A stretch of DNA of 64,000 bases from Aurantiacibacter sp. D1-12 (lineage in GTDB: Bacteria; Pseudomonadota; Alphaproteobacteria; Sphingomonadales; Sphingomonadaceae). The position numbers were made by a program, and so were the translations under genes. This document shows, in pieces, positions 63,925 to 64,000 of the stretch (positions are counted from its first letter, which is position 1; each line of letters opens with the position of its first letter). The notes under the pieces were generated by a model. It worked only from the letters and a program-made list of their open reading frames with translations. It was not told where the DNA came from and did no database searches. The stretch covers positions 162,452-226,451 of the forward strand of contig NZ_JAPJZJ010000004.1 in the NCBI RefSeq assembly GCF_028858515.1. Reading direction: 5' to 3'.

Positions 63925-64000
63925 CAATCGCCGCCTGCGATGGGTTCTGCTTTCATGGTTTCCATGTCGGCGCTGACCATTTCGCGTGCGAGTTCGCGGG
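63924..64000 (-). CDS. gmd: GDP-mannose 4,6-dehydratase, C-terminal end only
   Basis: Only the last 24 codons lie in the window, ending [20 protein letters not shown] and then AGGD-stop. The pattern ELxxEMVxADxxxMK is the normal C-terminus of Gmd, and its position directly before fcl with an ATGA overlap supports it. Gmd makes the GDP-4-keto-6-deoxymannose that Fcl uses. Confidence 0.75.
   Translation of the reverse strand, partial: RELAREMVSADMETMKAEPIAGGD

Overview
The window is GC-rich, densely packed chromosomal DNA from an alphaproteobacterium, most likely order Sphingomonadales, family Erythrobacteraceae (Erythrobacter/Altererythrobacter type). The evidence is the gene set and gene order: the DUF3576-leuS-lptE-holA run, rpe-heparinase-purH, a ~1580-residue NAD-glutamate dehydrogenase, PAS_5, NnrU, MmcB, DUF455, DUF1223 and DUF2141 proteins, and a GTTC-N7-GTTC LexA operator before mmcB. 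This assignment is inference; there is no rRNA in the window. Almost everything is ordinary core genome, with one small tRNA-associated island remnant.

Layout. 1-4.4 kb: minus-strand genes for an App1-type phosphatase (cut by the window edge), a PAS protein, DUF2141, a sterol-desaturase-type hydroxylase, SOS-controlled MmcB and an unknown protein. 4.56-6.56 kb: tRNA-Arg(CCG), then a ~1.9 kb island remnant bounded by an imperfect copy of the tRNA 3' end; it holds a frameshifted RTX C-terminus joined to a truncated PIN-type toxin gene and an unknown partner. 6.6-10.4 kb: an M20 amidohydrolase, a lipid kinase paired with a protein that reads like mitochondrial Tam41 (CDP-diacylglycerol synthase), and a second DUF2141 protein. 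10.7-19.7 kb: rpe, heparinase II/III, purH, a small membrane peptide overlapping an exported MsrA, a Fur/Zur regulator, dxs, an alpha/beta hydrolase and NnrU. 19.7-26.4 kb: a degenerate and a canonical amidohydrolase with a POT peptide transporter, a GntR regulator, ihfB, tRNA-Leu(UAA) and a tandem PilZ protein. 26.4-35.3 kb: a three-gene glycan/lipid-carrier operon, a Tat-lipoprotein MsrB behind a NatAB-like ABC exporter, queG and a ferredoxin-reductase-type flavoprotein. 35.3-41 kb: the large GDH and a hydrolase.

41.0-43.7 kb is the most interesting part. A 23-codon leader ORF with eight consecutive threonine codons starts almost at a predicted transcription start, overlaps a set of mutually exclusive hairpins, and precedes a DEDD-type exonuclease gene and thrS. 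A second mini-ORF with a good Shine-Dalgarno stops on the thrS start codon. This looks like ribosome-mediated attenuation of threonyl-tRNA synthetase.

43.7-53.7 kb: twin TSUP permeases, DUF1223, a 40-residue peptide, agmatine deiminase, an M28 peptidase, glnE-bcp-DUF455 and an M23 peptidase. 53.7-64 kb: galU, an RHH protein, phaB, an outer-membrane-like protein, DUF3576-leuS-lptE-holA, and the start of an exopolysaccharide locus (polyprenyl sugar-phosphate transferase, fcl, partial gmd).

Themes: envelope lipids and polysaccharides (lipid kinase/Tam41-like, lptE, galU, sugar-phosphate transferase, gmd-fcl, GtrA operon); exported methionine sulfoxide repair split over two loci; and nitrogen/amino-acid metabolism (GDH, glnE, aguA, peptidases, POT transporter).
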